Source: Pararge aegeria (taxonomy: Eukaryota > Arthropoda > Insecta > Lepidoptera > Nymphalidae). From it: DNA of 64,000 nucleotides. Below, one piece after another: positions 13,108-25,700 of the stretch (position 1 is its first letter; each line of letters begins with the position of its first letter). The translations under genes were made by a program, and so were the position numbers. The stretch lies in contig NC_053190.1 in NCBI RefSeq assembly GCF_905163445.1, positions 14,882,501-14,946,500 of the forward strand, in the 5' to 3' direction. Below the pieces are notes generated by a model. The model searched no databases. It saw only the letters and a list, made by a program, of their open reading frames with translations, and was not told the origin of the DNA.

Positions 13108-13661
13108 ATGAACAGTTCATGTATTATGTCGTTTATTTATCGATTATAATAATTATTTAACTAACTTCAATGAAATAAAACTGAGTTAAGGCGAATGAGA
13201 AGGAAGTTGAGTGAATGAGTGTCATGAATATGAACGTTAACTCTGCAGGAGGATGTTTTGAAGTTTCTAACAATTGTGTGCCTATGGCATCGTATTTGCC
13301 GGACGGATGAACCGATTATGATTTTGTTTTTTTTGTGTGAATTATTCTGGAGTGTTCTTAGCTACGAGTATGTTTGTTGAAAATAGGTCCAAAATGGCGG
13401 ATTGTCGGGTGTTTTTAAATAGTTTACTTAATTATATGTTAATAATAGGTTCCTCGTGAGATAAAATAAAATAAAATTAAACGATATCCCATTTTTATTA
13501 CTTCTCAATTTAGGATAATATTAATATAAGGAGAAAATATATAAAGAACTCCGCTTCTTTACATCAAGTGCAAACATGTCACATATTATTTAAAAAAAAA
13601 ACGTTGGATAGCTTCAATTAATTTAATAAATACTTAACTTCAAATTATGTAACCTTTACAG

Positions 13662-13749
13662 ATAGGTCGGCCGGACACTATGGGCCAGGCGGCAAGTGTG
13701 AAGTCGGCGTTATGGATATCTCTTCTACATGGATGCCTTTTCCTCATCG
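13662..13749 (+). CDS. dpr: dpr coding exon 1: 5' UTR end and signal peptide
   Basis: A pyrimidine-rich acceptor (cctttacag) precedes 13662, so this is not the first transcribed exon; 18 bases of 5' UTR are followed by ATG at 13680. It encodes MGQAASVKSALWISLLHGC and continues hydrophobic to the donor GTACGT at 13750. The exon ends in phase 1. The start is chosen because it gives a typical signal peptide and the downstream exons follow in frame. The upstream untranslated exon(s) and the promoter cannot be placed from sequence alone. Confidence 0.85.
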
Positions 13750-16700
13750 GTACGTATGAATTTACGTAATATGCTCATTAGATGGGTCCAGCCCTCTCGT
13801 GTCGTTATGCGAGATAAAATTTCAACGGAGTCAGTAACTTTTCAAATTATTATCTAGCGCTAGTAATAAAACGGTTCCGTTTTAAACGATCTCACAAGCG
13901 CGTAACAAATGCAAGAAAACTGTATACTGCCGTAAAGCTTCTTAACTTAAAAAAAGGATTTGTTTCTTAATTCAACTATATATTTTTTGTATTGGTTACA
14001 CGATTTTAATGAATCTTTTTTGTTCCTAAGTCATACTTCAGAGGTGGTCTGATTAAGGAAGAATAGGTACACTTAAACTTTTTAGGTTTTTTATTTCCGT
14101 TTAATGCACTTTATTGTATACCAAAACATAATATAACTTCAACAAGATTAAAAATTTACAAATATTAGGCAAGTACAATCGTGCGTGTAATATATGTGCG
14201 GTGATGGAACACATCACGTTTACAAGGGCGTGTGATGTCTACCAATCCGCATTTGGCCAGCGTGGTAGACTACGCGCTAAAACCTTCATATGCTTAGATT
14301 AGACTCGTGCCCTTTTCGAGGCACGAGGTGAACGGTACTAGGAATTACTTGATAAAAGACTCAATACTAAATAACTAATACTATTAAACTAAATAGGAAA
14401 ATAGAATAGTTTAGGCGTCAAAGTGAAACGATATTAACACAACTATCAAACGAAAATTGTTCAGCAATTTTAGCGTGATTGAGTTACAAATATTCGCACC
14501 TATTCAAAATCTCAGTTATTTTAAACTGACCTCAAAAATTCCGTTCTATGTTCGAAGTATTTTTCACTGATTTTTAAAGCGAAGTTCCGTAAGGATATAT
14601 TTTCGAGGTGATTCAATTGTCACCAAGTCAGAATCTGATGAGGCTACCTATGCCACGGAAGTAAAGAGAAAACCTTTAATATTGTAGGCATATTGTATAG
14701 TGTGCTTGTAGATCTTTGAAATAAAATAAAATCAAAAATGATATAGGTGTTTAGTGTTGAGAGTTAGTTCAAGTCCGTTGAGTTATAATAATAATATTGA
14801 TAGTGAGAACGAAAGAATTATAGAACACTGGTGGTAATGTAAAGATGTGATGGATTTTAGATTCGACCAATAGCATGATCGTTATTAATGATATTGTTGT
14901 GTTGAAATAGGGAATTACAGCACGTTATCTATGATTAACCCAACATTAGCACACGCACACACCCACACACGCCAACGTTTGCATACACACAAACACACAC
15001 ACGCACACACGTACACATATAACATAACGTCGTTTTTGCGTCGAGGGTTAAAAACGAAGAGCATTTCAGATATTTTAGATGCGCGATGTAATATAGTAAA
15101 GGGTTCCATAAGTATCTATTGAACATCAACTACGTAGCGGTGCAGATAATCCGGTGCATAATTTTTTGATGGTAGAAAGAAAAAAGTTAAATTCAATCAA
15201 ACGATTATGCTCTATCTCTAATACTTATCGAAAATTAATATAATATCTCTATCTTGAGTTAGTGGAGTGAAATGAAATCAAAAGAGATACCAACACAATA
15301 TGGAGGAATATGATTTACGATAAAACATCATTCAAGGAAATCGGATCGTGCCTTTATTTGGCAACAATGCTATAAAGTCAGGGTTGCGATTCGGACCCAC
15401 ATGTATTAACCGTCTTTCACGAATCTCTAACAAATAAACTGTTTTTTGTTTAGGAGGATTTCGCGCCAGCAATTTTTAGGTAATGTTTTTTTCTGTAATC
15501 AAATTTTCGGTATCAGTCTGGAGATAGGAAATAGTTTTTACGCATACATCGCAAGGTATTAACGCCTACCAATCTGCATTGGTGTAGCGAGGCTAGGTTA
15601 AACTCAAAATTGCTCCCTTAATATGAGAAATGTTTTGGCCCGGCAGTAGAACATTAAGGGTTTGAATACATAGATAATAATTATCCTGACCTGAGAAGAG
15701 TGCGAGTGTAAAATCATTTCATATTTCTAGAACCTGTTTTATGCAGTTGTTTCAGTAATTATGACGACCTTTGTTAACTTACTTCAGAAACGTGTAAGGA
15801 GACCCATACTTTTTGATGTACATTTTAAAATTTAACGTAATTAAAAATAAATAGGACGATTTTCGAAGTTTTCTTACAGATTTGCTTGCGATCTTATTTT
15901 AATTCTTAAGAGGATGCTCAAGAACAGGATTCACATAAAGTTTTGTCAAGATAAGAAAAGGCACGTTACTAGATTATAGAACAAGTGATTTTTTTCGTAT
16001 ACTTTTAGCTAACGTTTATTCGAAATAATTTTACTTAATTGTATGCGGTTGTATTTCTATCACATAAATAAATATTATGCGAGCTAAATAGAGCTTACTA
16101 AAAAGCAATAAATTAAAAAATGTTTAGTCTAAAACACGTACGTTCAATAATAATCCTGGCTTATTGTACTCTTGCCAAACAAAAGCGATGTCCGATTTCC
16201 TTTCACAAAACGATGTTTTGTAGTTAATCATACTTCCCTGCATTGTATGTATTCATTTCTTTTCGCTCCACTGGTTCTGAATAAAAATATATAATAAAGA
16301 TAAGACCCGGAATAAAGCTGAGTGAAGGCAGGATTTGTCTTGAACGGGATATTATTATTTCTTTTAGAATAGTCTGTTTTTTTTTGGAGCAACGATGCGG
16401 AAGCCGATGTCGAAAGCAAAAAGTTTGTCAAGATCTTCAGATTATTTATTTATTTCAAGAAATATAATAAGCTTTAGAATGAAATAGGAATGTAATAATT
16501 AAATTTATTTGAGTGATGAAATTTCATTAATAAATGCAAAAAGTGAAATAATTTTATAATTAAACTAGCTGGTCCGCGCAACTTCGTCGCCGACGGAGTT
16601 ATGGTGTGGGCACTTTGCTTTTTAATATGTACAGAAGCTATATATATATATATATATATATCAGCCCAGCTCAGAAAAATCCTGCTATGCCAATTAAGAC

Positions 16701-19700
16701 CATTACCATTATTTGAATTAAGTATTTTGATTAGCACGTAGCGTCTGTTTGTTTCTATTCTAATCGTTTTGATTTTAACTGACATTGTTCCACTATTGAA
16801 CAGGTTTTTTCACAATTTTTGACTCTGTATGTCTAGTGGGGGTTCTAGCAAGGTTGATTTGGTACTTCTTAGGTGCCTATTCCTGAAACAACGTTCATCG
16901 ATGCTACGAGGTAAGTTCCTCTGTCCATTGCAACTTCAGCATTTTAACTTTCTATCTTTATCATCTTTGCTTCTACGTTTTAAAATTAAAAAAATACGTG
17001 TAAAATTTCTTATCAGACCCATTATAATCGTTACTGGCAATATGCATGTCCGTAAACGAGTAAAACTGCCATTTTTTGAAGTAGTTATTAAAATTAAGGA
17101 ACTAAGTAATATGGTGGTTGTGGTGAATAATAAGGCCATATTATTCACCACAGCTTAATCTCTCCTATTAGACTGTACCCAACAGTGGGACACTAAATAA
17201 GCTTGTAATGATGTGAGGTATGTATTATGACTATAACCACAATAACTACGAGATCTGTTAAAAATATATTCAAATGCTTTACTAACATTGACAAAACCAG
17301 CGCTAGAAGCGAGTAGGTACCTACATACAACTAAACTTTAGTCCTATAACGTAAATTTTATCACTTTTTATTGCACTGTGTCAATATTTCATTTGCCATT
17401 TTAACATAGCGTCATAAACGCGAACTGTCATAACTTCCGTGTCAGTCATTTCGCATCACAAAACCCATATTTATATCGGAAACATGCAAAACTCAAAAAT
17501 ATGCCGACCTGTATTCAGCTCTGTGCTGCTAACATTAATTTTATTTTCTCACAGATAAAAATATAAATGAAAAACATTCGAATGTTTTAAATAAACTATG
17601 GCACTTCTGTGTATCAACTGCTGCGGTTAAAAAATTAAATATTTATTTTTATTCTATTCGCAAGCGTCGATGTAGACGAAGGGTTAATAAAGGGACTCCC
17701 TTTATATAGTTTTTCTTATACCTGAACGCTCAAACACTGGACGGTCTTTTCCTTTCTTTCCTTTTCTTCTTTTGGGTCTTTTCGCGCCTCGAGTGTTCCG
17801 ACCTTATCCTCATCATCATTATCCTAGATCCTATCCTTGGTTATAGCTGAGGACTTCTAGAGCTCAAAGGAGTGAGTAAACAAAAGTCTTGGTAGATTAA
17901 ACATTCACTTTGATTATTACTAAATGCAAGAAATGAAAATAACTTTATTTTCATTAGTAGCTCACAACCAAAATACTACATTATAATAGTTACGATAAGC
18001 TGCATATATTTGCAAATAATATATTATTTTAAAGGGGATATAATTTTCTCCTATCTTGGATATATTTGTCTCCTGCCCGTGCTAGCTCTGCTGGGCTGTT
18101 ACTAATGACTGTTGAATATAATCAAAGTCATTTATAATCTGTGATATATTTAGTAGCAAAGTTTTTGAACCATTCGTCAATTTAATTACTATCTGTATAA
18201 AATAAAATTATTATCTGCAGCAAAAACTGAATACCGTTCGGCATATTTTTTGGTTTTGCATGTTTCAAATATAAATATGAGCTTCGTGATGTGGAACGTG
18301 AAAGTTATGTCAGTTTACGTTTATTACGTTATGTTAAAATATGCAATAAAATATGGACGTTGTACAGAACAAAGTGTTTTGTATATAATTTGAAATGTTA
18401 CGATTTGATATGCACAGTGGTCAAAGCTGTGTTCTTACAACTATATATAATAGTTGGATTTTAATTGATATTTAATATATTCTAATTTGAATTCTAGATT
18501 TTAATTAATTACTGTTTTATTTTTTTAATTATTCTTTTTCTGTGTTAAAATGTGTCTTTAATATTTATTTTATGTTAACCTCTCAATTTTGTATATGGGT
18601 CCCCGACCTGAAATGAAATGATTTTATATTATTTTATTTAATTATTTATTTGTACCCGGGTTAGATAGTGGCAGATAGATCAAGAGCAGGAGCTATTTCG
18701 GAATTTATAATTTCTGTTTGTTATGTGGTCTGGTTTGGTGGTAACGAACACAACTAATAAATCATTATTTCACGTCTAGTAAAAGTCTGCTCTCTCATAG
18801 GTGTGAGAGAGGTAGTTAGGTAGGAGAGAAATAGAATAATACAAAGCTTAGATAGTAGTGGGTTTTTAAATGTGGTCTCGTGGTGGTACCCAAGCACGAG
18901 ACAGTGGTGGTTTTAAGACCTTCTAATATAACAGTATTTATCTCATACCCTTACTTACGAATATACTCTTCATCATCATCATTACCAACCCATCATGGGT
19001 CTCCTCTCAGAATGACAAGGGTTTAGGCCGTAGTCTACCACGCTGGCCAATTGCGGAGTGGCAGACTTCGCACCCCTTTGAGAACACCATAGAGAACTCT
19101 CAGATATGCTGGTTTCTTCACGATGTTTCTATTCACCGCTAAAACAAGTGATATTTAATTGGATAAATTAAAAACGCACATTACTCAAAAAAGTTAGAAG
19201 TGCGTGCCGGGGATAGAACTCGGTCATTCGAAATGAAAGCCGAAACCTTAGCCTAGTTAGGCTATCACCGCTACAATTAATATACTCTTGAAAAAAGAAT
19301 TAAATTAGGGGTGCTTTCATAATAAACAAGAATATAAAAGAAATTTAGTCTTCATAGTACAATATTTCCCTTTGTTTCGCGGAGGGTTTTTAAATATTTA
19401 AAGCGTATGTCGACATGCCGTCATAGCGTGTCTTTTTCGCATAATAAATTTGGTGTGTTGTAAACATGCGTTTTGAAGGAAACTCTTTGTTCATTGAGTG
19501 CTTTTCCAATGAAAAGCACTCAATGAACAAAGAGTTTCCTTTTGAGTTTTCTTGCTGGAAGTTACAAGGTTACAATAACCTTGTAACTTCCAGCAAGAAA
19601 AGAATAAAACTTACATTGCTTACTTAAAAACTAAAATAAATATTAAAAGCACAGAGATATGAAATAGAAAAGTGAAATAAATAATATAAATAAACATACT

Positions 19701-22700
19701 ACGACGATACACACATCGCCATCTAGCCCCAAAATAAACGTAGCTTTATGTAGTACTTAGTACCCATACTACAGGTACTAAGTACTACATAAATACTTAG
19801 AATATACATATAAACACCCAGATACTCAAAAACATTCATATTCTCATTACACGAACATTTACCAGTAGTTGGAATCGAACCCCCTTGGACTCAGAAAGCA
19901 GGGTCTATGTGAAGCATAACATCCACATTTCTTGAGTTACATTTATTATTGTTATTCATTGCCATTATATTAAATGAAGCAAGTAATGTTTAAATTATGA
20001 TAAATCTTCTTTCGTAAGAAAATCAGTTTATTCTCGAACGATTGAAACGTTTTGACTCATGTGTATGAGAACAAGAGACTCATGTGTGTGTTATGTTTTA
20101 GAGAACCTATAACCGACCTCTCATAAATGGCACATAGATTCATATACAAGTTTAATACATAAAATAAAATAATAATATATTTTTTTCTATATTTTTGATT
20201 AAAAGTATTCTTACAGCTAATTGGCGCAGTGGGCAGCGACCCTGATTTCAGAGTCCAAGGCTGTGGGTTCGATTCCCACAACTGGCAAATGTTTGTGTGA
20301 TGAATGTGAATGTTTTCAGTGTCTGGGTGTTTGTGTGTGTATTATATTCATAAAATATTCTTCAACTAGATAATTGAAGAATATTTTATGAATAAAAATA
20401 ATTCGTAAAAATATCAGTCATCTTAGTAACTATAGCACAAGCAACTTTTACTTGAGAGCTAGATGGCGATGTGTGTAATGTCATAATATATTTATAATTT
20501 ATTATTTTTCTTGGATTTTTTTGAATGAACAATAATAATAATAATAATGTATAACAACTTCTCCCATACCAGCAATGATAATATTATCATTGCCGCTAAG
20601 GGAACCGTCAGCTCATTCGCCCTAGCTCATTAAAAGTTTAGTAATTAGATTCATTAATGTAGATTAATGCAATTAGGCCACTGTTTACTCTTCAAACGCC
20701 AACGCGATGATCTACTGACTATAAAACGTACAATGTTTGATCATATCCCTGGTCGAGCCACTGTCCTAATGAGGTTTAAAGAATACAGACGACTTTTATT
20801 ATTAGTAGAATAGATTACTTATTAAAGCGATGAAAGCCCAGGGCTTCGTCTTTATTTTCAGGGGGCCGAGTTCGAAGCCCAGCACGCTCCTCTAAATTTT
20901 CTAAGTTATTTTGTGTAGCGTACGTGGTAGTGCACGTGCTAAGCAATTAAAATAGCACTTGCTTCAACAGTGAAGGAAACATCGCGAGGACACCTGCATA
21001 TTTAGACGGCCGACTGGCGCAGTGGGCAACGAACATGCTTTCTGAGTCCTAGGCCGTGGGTTCGATTCCCACAACTGGAAAATGTTTGTGTGATAAACAT
21101 GATTGTTTTTCAGTGTCTGGGTTTTTATATGTATATTATAAGTATTTATGTGTATTATATTCATAAAAATATTCATCAGCTATTACACAAGTACCCATAA
21201 CACAAGCTACGCTTACTTTGGGGCTAGATGGCGATGTGTGTATTGTCGTAGTATTTATTTATACCTGGGGGTTTACCATAATGTTCTCAAAGGTTAGTGA
21301 AGTCCACCAATCCGCACTAGGCCAGCGTGATGGACTACGGCCTGACCCCCTTTTCTTTGTAGGAGGAGACCCGTGCTGGAGTGATATGATGATGATGATG
21401 ATAGTAACTATTACAAAACTAAAAGAAAGCACTGCTTTATTTGTATAATATATAGCATCCATGGATTATGTGCTCCTGGTCCTAGTATGGCCAAAAAGTA
21501 TGAAGTATTGGGATTTACCACCAACACACATTGGAGCAGATTGGTGGGTCTAGGCTCGATACTCTCTTTACTACAAGAGATAAGATCAATGCCCCGTAGT
21601 GAGAAATAGATAGGTGTGATAATGTCAATAATAATGAAAGGTTTTTAATGGCAAAAAAGAAGTTCACCATGTCCGTCTGTTTGATTGTTCATCCACAGCT
21701 TGATTCAGAGACTCTTAGTTATAGATATAGTTGTTATCTGTTAAGAGTTATACGTCCCAGCTAATAATATAATATTATTAGCTGGGACGCATAGTCCGGA
21801 CATAAAACTAAGTTAGGCTGTAAAACTATTCTGTAATATATAAAACTATTTTAAATAGACCTTCTCCAATAACCAATAAAGGTTTAACGGGAGCTCACGG
21901 ATGAGTCCCGGTAGATCAGTTTGTAACTATTTATACATCTTTGAATAATACTCATTTTCTTCCTACAGCGGGGTCCGGTACAGAAACTCCTTTTGACGAA
22001 ACGACAGTGGATATATCATCAAGGAAATTCCGCGCGGAATTCCTGCAGGAATGGCACAATACTCCAGATGCTCCATACTTCGATCCTAATACGCCGAGGA
22101 ATATAACCGGGCTAGTGGGACACCCAGTTAAGCTGTTATGCCGCGTCAAGAATTTACAGAATAGAACCGTGAGTTTTTTTTTATTATTAACTTCATCTTC
22201 TTCCTATCATTGGCAGACTCGTTCATCAACAGGTACCGTATAGTACCTTGAAAAAACAAAAGTAGTATTATAAAATTTAATACATTTAGCCGTATATTCG
22301 ACAAAAACTTATCCCTTACTCTGCGTTCTGAGTCCAAGGCCATCGGTTCGATTTCAACAACTGGAATAATATTTGTGTGATGAACATGAATGTTTTTCAG
22401 TGTGTGGGGTTATATGTATAAGTACATAATTTATAAAAATATTCTATCTTAGTACCTAGGTAGGTATAGGTATAACACAAACTGCTACGCTTACTTTGTG
22501 GCTAGATTGCGATGTGTGTATTGTCGTAGCATATTTATTTATTCGACGACCTTCCTTGCGCTGTGGTTTTAATATGGAGATCCCGGGTTTGATTCCCAGC
22601 TGGGGCACTTTGGCAATTTATAATTTCTGAATTTTCTCTGACCTGGTCTGGTGGGAGGCTTCGGGTAGGGCGCTAAGCGATTTAGTGTTCCGGTACCATG

Positions 22701-25700
22701 TCACGTAAAAACCTATTATGGATATGGGTTAAATATAAATGGGAACCGTTACCGCTGGGAAAATCATACCACAAAACTATACTTTTAAAACTAAATGAAA
22801 CCTCAAAATCTTTTGGGATTACCAAACTGAGCTTTTTAAATGGAAATTTTGTTTTTACAAAAATATTATTGTACTGAATTAAATTTTCCGCGAAATACAT
22901 ATTTCTACAATGAGTTTTCAAAACAATTAGTGGGATTATAATCTCAGCCAATGTTATTTTATTTACAGCGGAAGCTCGCAACATTGATTCCACGTCATTT
23001 TACGGCAAATGGACTTACTACGATTAAATTTTTGCTTTTTTTTTTGGAATACGGTTTAATAAACTGCGAGAGTGACATTTTTTAATATAAAACACAAATA
23101 TTCTTCACTAGCTTGCAACTTCATCGGTTTTTATTAAAATCCATATGAACCGTTCGTTCGATGTTTATTTGTTGCCTATATGAAGCTCGATTCCTGTACT
23201 AATCTTAGTGAAATTTGGCACATCACACACATCTTGGAAATAGACATATATAATAAATTCCGCGTAAGTAGGCCTACTTTTTAAGCACTTTTGAAACGTC
23301 AAGAATGTCTGTTTGTAGTGACTCTAACACCGGTCTGGAAAGCAGATTCTACCGAGAAGAGTCGGCAAGAATTAACAGTATTTGTTTCCAACATCAACTT
23401 TTAAAATCATTTTTCCATCTTTCGAGAGATGAGAGTGGAGCCGGCTTTTCCAATCCATATTGTCATAAAGAAATTCTTAAAGAAATGATTAAATTTATAC
23501 ATTTTCAGGTCCAGAATTACCTTAGATATCATGTTTTTAAATAGTATACTCAATCCCACGGTAGAGTTCTGCACCTTTCGCAGACGATAAGTCGAATATA
23601 ATCGAAATATGTATATATATCCAGGAAAACACATGGAAAACTTTCACACCGGTTTAAAACATTGCTTTTGTTTATGCTTCATAGCTAAGCGACCTTGGTA
23701 TAATTTCGCATAGGGTTACCTTGCTTCTCAGAAACGGAAATATGTACAATACCTTTTATTCCAGGAAAAACAACGGCTTCCGCAAGATTTTTTTTTATAA
23801 ACCGCAAGAAATGTGGCATAAGTTACAGGCACTAGTTTTATTTAGCACTCGTGATACCCTTTACTTTGACGTGTTCTAAAAGGGTTGGAAGATAGTCTAT
23901 CTTATTCGATTGCAGTTTTTTTAATTATTCAACATTGAACTTTACTGAATAAGTCTAAGTGCATCGTTTAAGATGTTGACAACTACGTTAATGAAACTAT
24001 ACAAACATTTATTTAATCACATATTGGATAGAAGCAGGCGTTATTTTGCGGAATTCCATGATATATTATGAAAATTAACCTTCATTTGCTCTACTCCGCA
24101 GTCCGCGAAAGCACGAGAATCTTTATGGTGTAATTGTTAATTTCTTCAATCCTTATACTAACAATAATTGTTAAACAATTATTCATTTTAAATAGTGGCG
24201 TGCATTGAGGCTATGCAACGGGCATGCAGATGATAAAAAATTAAGTATTGTAAGAGTTATAAAAAGCCTTCCCTTAAGTATTTATAACTCTTACCCTCTA
24301 TGCACGCCACTGATTGTAAAGTCGACATCTCCTGAGGATGCTGCGGTTTTGGAGCAAAACGTGCGTAGAGGGACATTACCGAAGACCTATTTGGTGTCCT
24401 GTATACGGACTGAAGTAATTATAAATTACACCAAACAGATTCCCCTGAATTTCGCGGGGTATGGCAAATTAATGTTATTATAATATATCATTATTATAAC
24501 TTTTATACTTATATTATACCATAATCACATTTATTAGACTGTAGTTTAATTTAAAATATTCAGATGAGTTCGTAGCCAACTTTGATATTGAATAATTAAA
24601 AAAACTGCACTCGAATAAGAGACACAAGAGACTCGACCTAATAAAAAGCTCGACCTAATGCAATCAAGGCCAATATAATATTTGTATCATTATTTTTATT
24701 CCACGAAGCGAACAATAGCGTTCCGTTTGACGATCAAAGCCACTGTTTTTCCATTTCTCGTTTGGAAACGTTGTTATCGAATAAACATCTGTATTCATGT
24801 TTATTTGAACAGCATAAAATATGGTTATCGACAGTTTATGTTTCGTATTCTAGAGAGTGCAGCTCTGCAACTTTGTTAAACCACGTTATTATTTTGTTTA
24901 TAAACAGTGCTCTACGTTGTAGTGGAGCGCTTTAAAATTTTATTTAGTATGCAAAACGAACTCTTAGTCCATGGCCCGAAAGTTGCAGCGATTTTTATAC
25001 AGGCGAGTTTTATATCTATGATTTAAATATTATGAAAATTAAGGAGATGTTGACTTTGCAATGAATAATTGTTAAATCTTAACAATTCTGTTAACAATAA
25101 TATTGCTTAACAGTTATTCATTGTAAAGTCAATATCTCCTGGAACAGTGGCATGCATACAGGGTATGCACAGGGTATGCAGATGATATACAATGAAGAAA
25201 ATCTCCAGTACGAGTAATAAATAATTAAGGGTACGCTTTTTATAACGCTTACAATGCCTATCCTTAAGTTCTTTATAACTCTTAATGGAGATTTTCTTCA
25301 TTTTATATCATCTGCATACACTGTGCATACCCTCTATGCACGCCACTGTCCTGGAATGCTCCGGTTTCGGAGTGAAACGTGCGTAGAGGGGCAGGGGGAG
25401 AGTACAAGGATTGAAGAAATTATAAATTACACCATACAGATTCTCCTGCTTATCGCGGACTAAAGCAAATTAAGCTTAATTTTCATAATATATCATGGAT
25501 TTCCGCAAAGTAACGCCTGCTTCTATCCAATATCTAGGATTTAAAACGTTTAACGATTAATTAAAGAAAAATAAAAGTTTTACGACCTCTCTGCCGCAAC
25601 GATGGTCGATTTCCGGTAGAGGCAAATTGTGAATATATGATTTTTGAATTTTCTATGGTCTCGTCTGGTGGGAGTCTTTGGCCGTGGCTAAGAGACGTGC

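Larger units (their letters stand above)
1..13661. other. Region upstream of the first coding dpr exon; no protein-coding gene seen
   Basis: Either intergenic or an intron after an untranslated dpr exon. Recognised repeats are listed separately (SINEs at 4202, 5067, 9127, 10190, 10953, 12850; LINE pieces at 5369, 7997, 11571; hairpins at 1987, 3671, 4897, 9611; TIR element at 3500). I see nothing recognisable in 1-900, 1000-1980, 2090-3480, 5570-7990, 9400-10180 and 12400-12848 beyond AT-rich sequence. At 13230-13440 there is text typical of Lepidoptera interspersed repeats (a 'ggacggatgaaccgattatg' type segment). Confidence 0.6.
13750..21968 (+). other. dpr: dpr intron 1
   Basis: 8.2 kb between GTACGT and ttcctacag. 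It holds a CA-rich microsatellite (14949), SINE copies (14199, 18680, 18971, 19675, 20215, 20828-21402) and hairpins (17119, 19476, 19547, 19745, 20345, 20572, 21753). The stretches 14350-16560 and 17160-18660 show nothing I can name. Confidence 0.85.

Noticed and set aside
14915..15129. Three open frames around the CA repeat
   Set aside because: Low-complexity His/Thr or Cys/Val strings produced by the microsatellite on both strands.
16829..17158. 109-codon open frame, also open on the other strand
   Set aside because: Basic, low-complexity translation with no known domain, inside dpr intron 1 and ending in a hairpin; no splice or homology support.
21941..22243. 100-codon open frame starting in front of dpr exon 2
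   Set aside because: The middle is the real exon, but the start and the tail after 22168 are intron; splice sites fit better than read-through.
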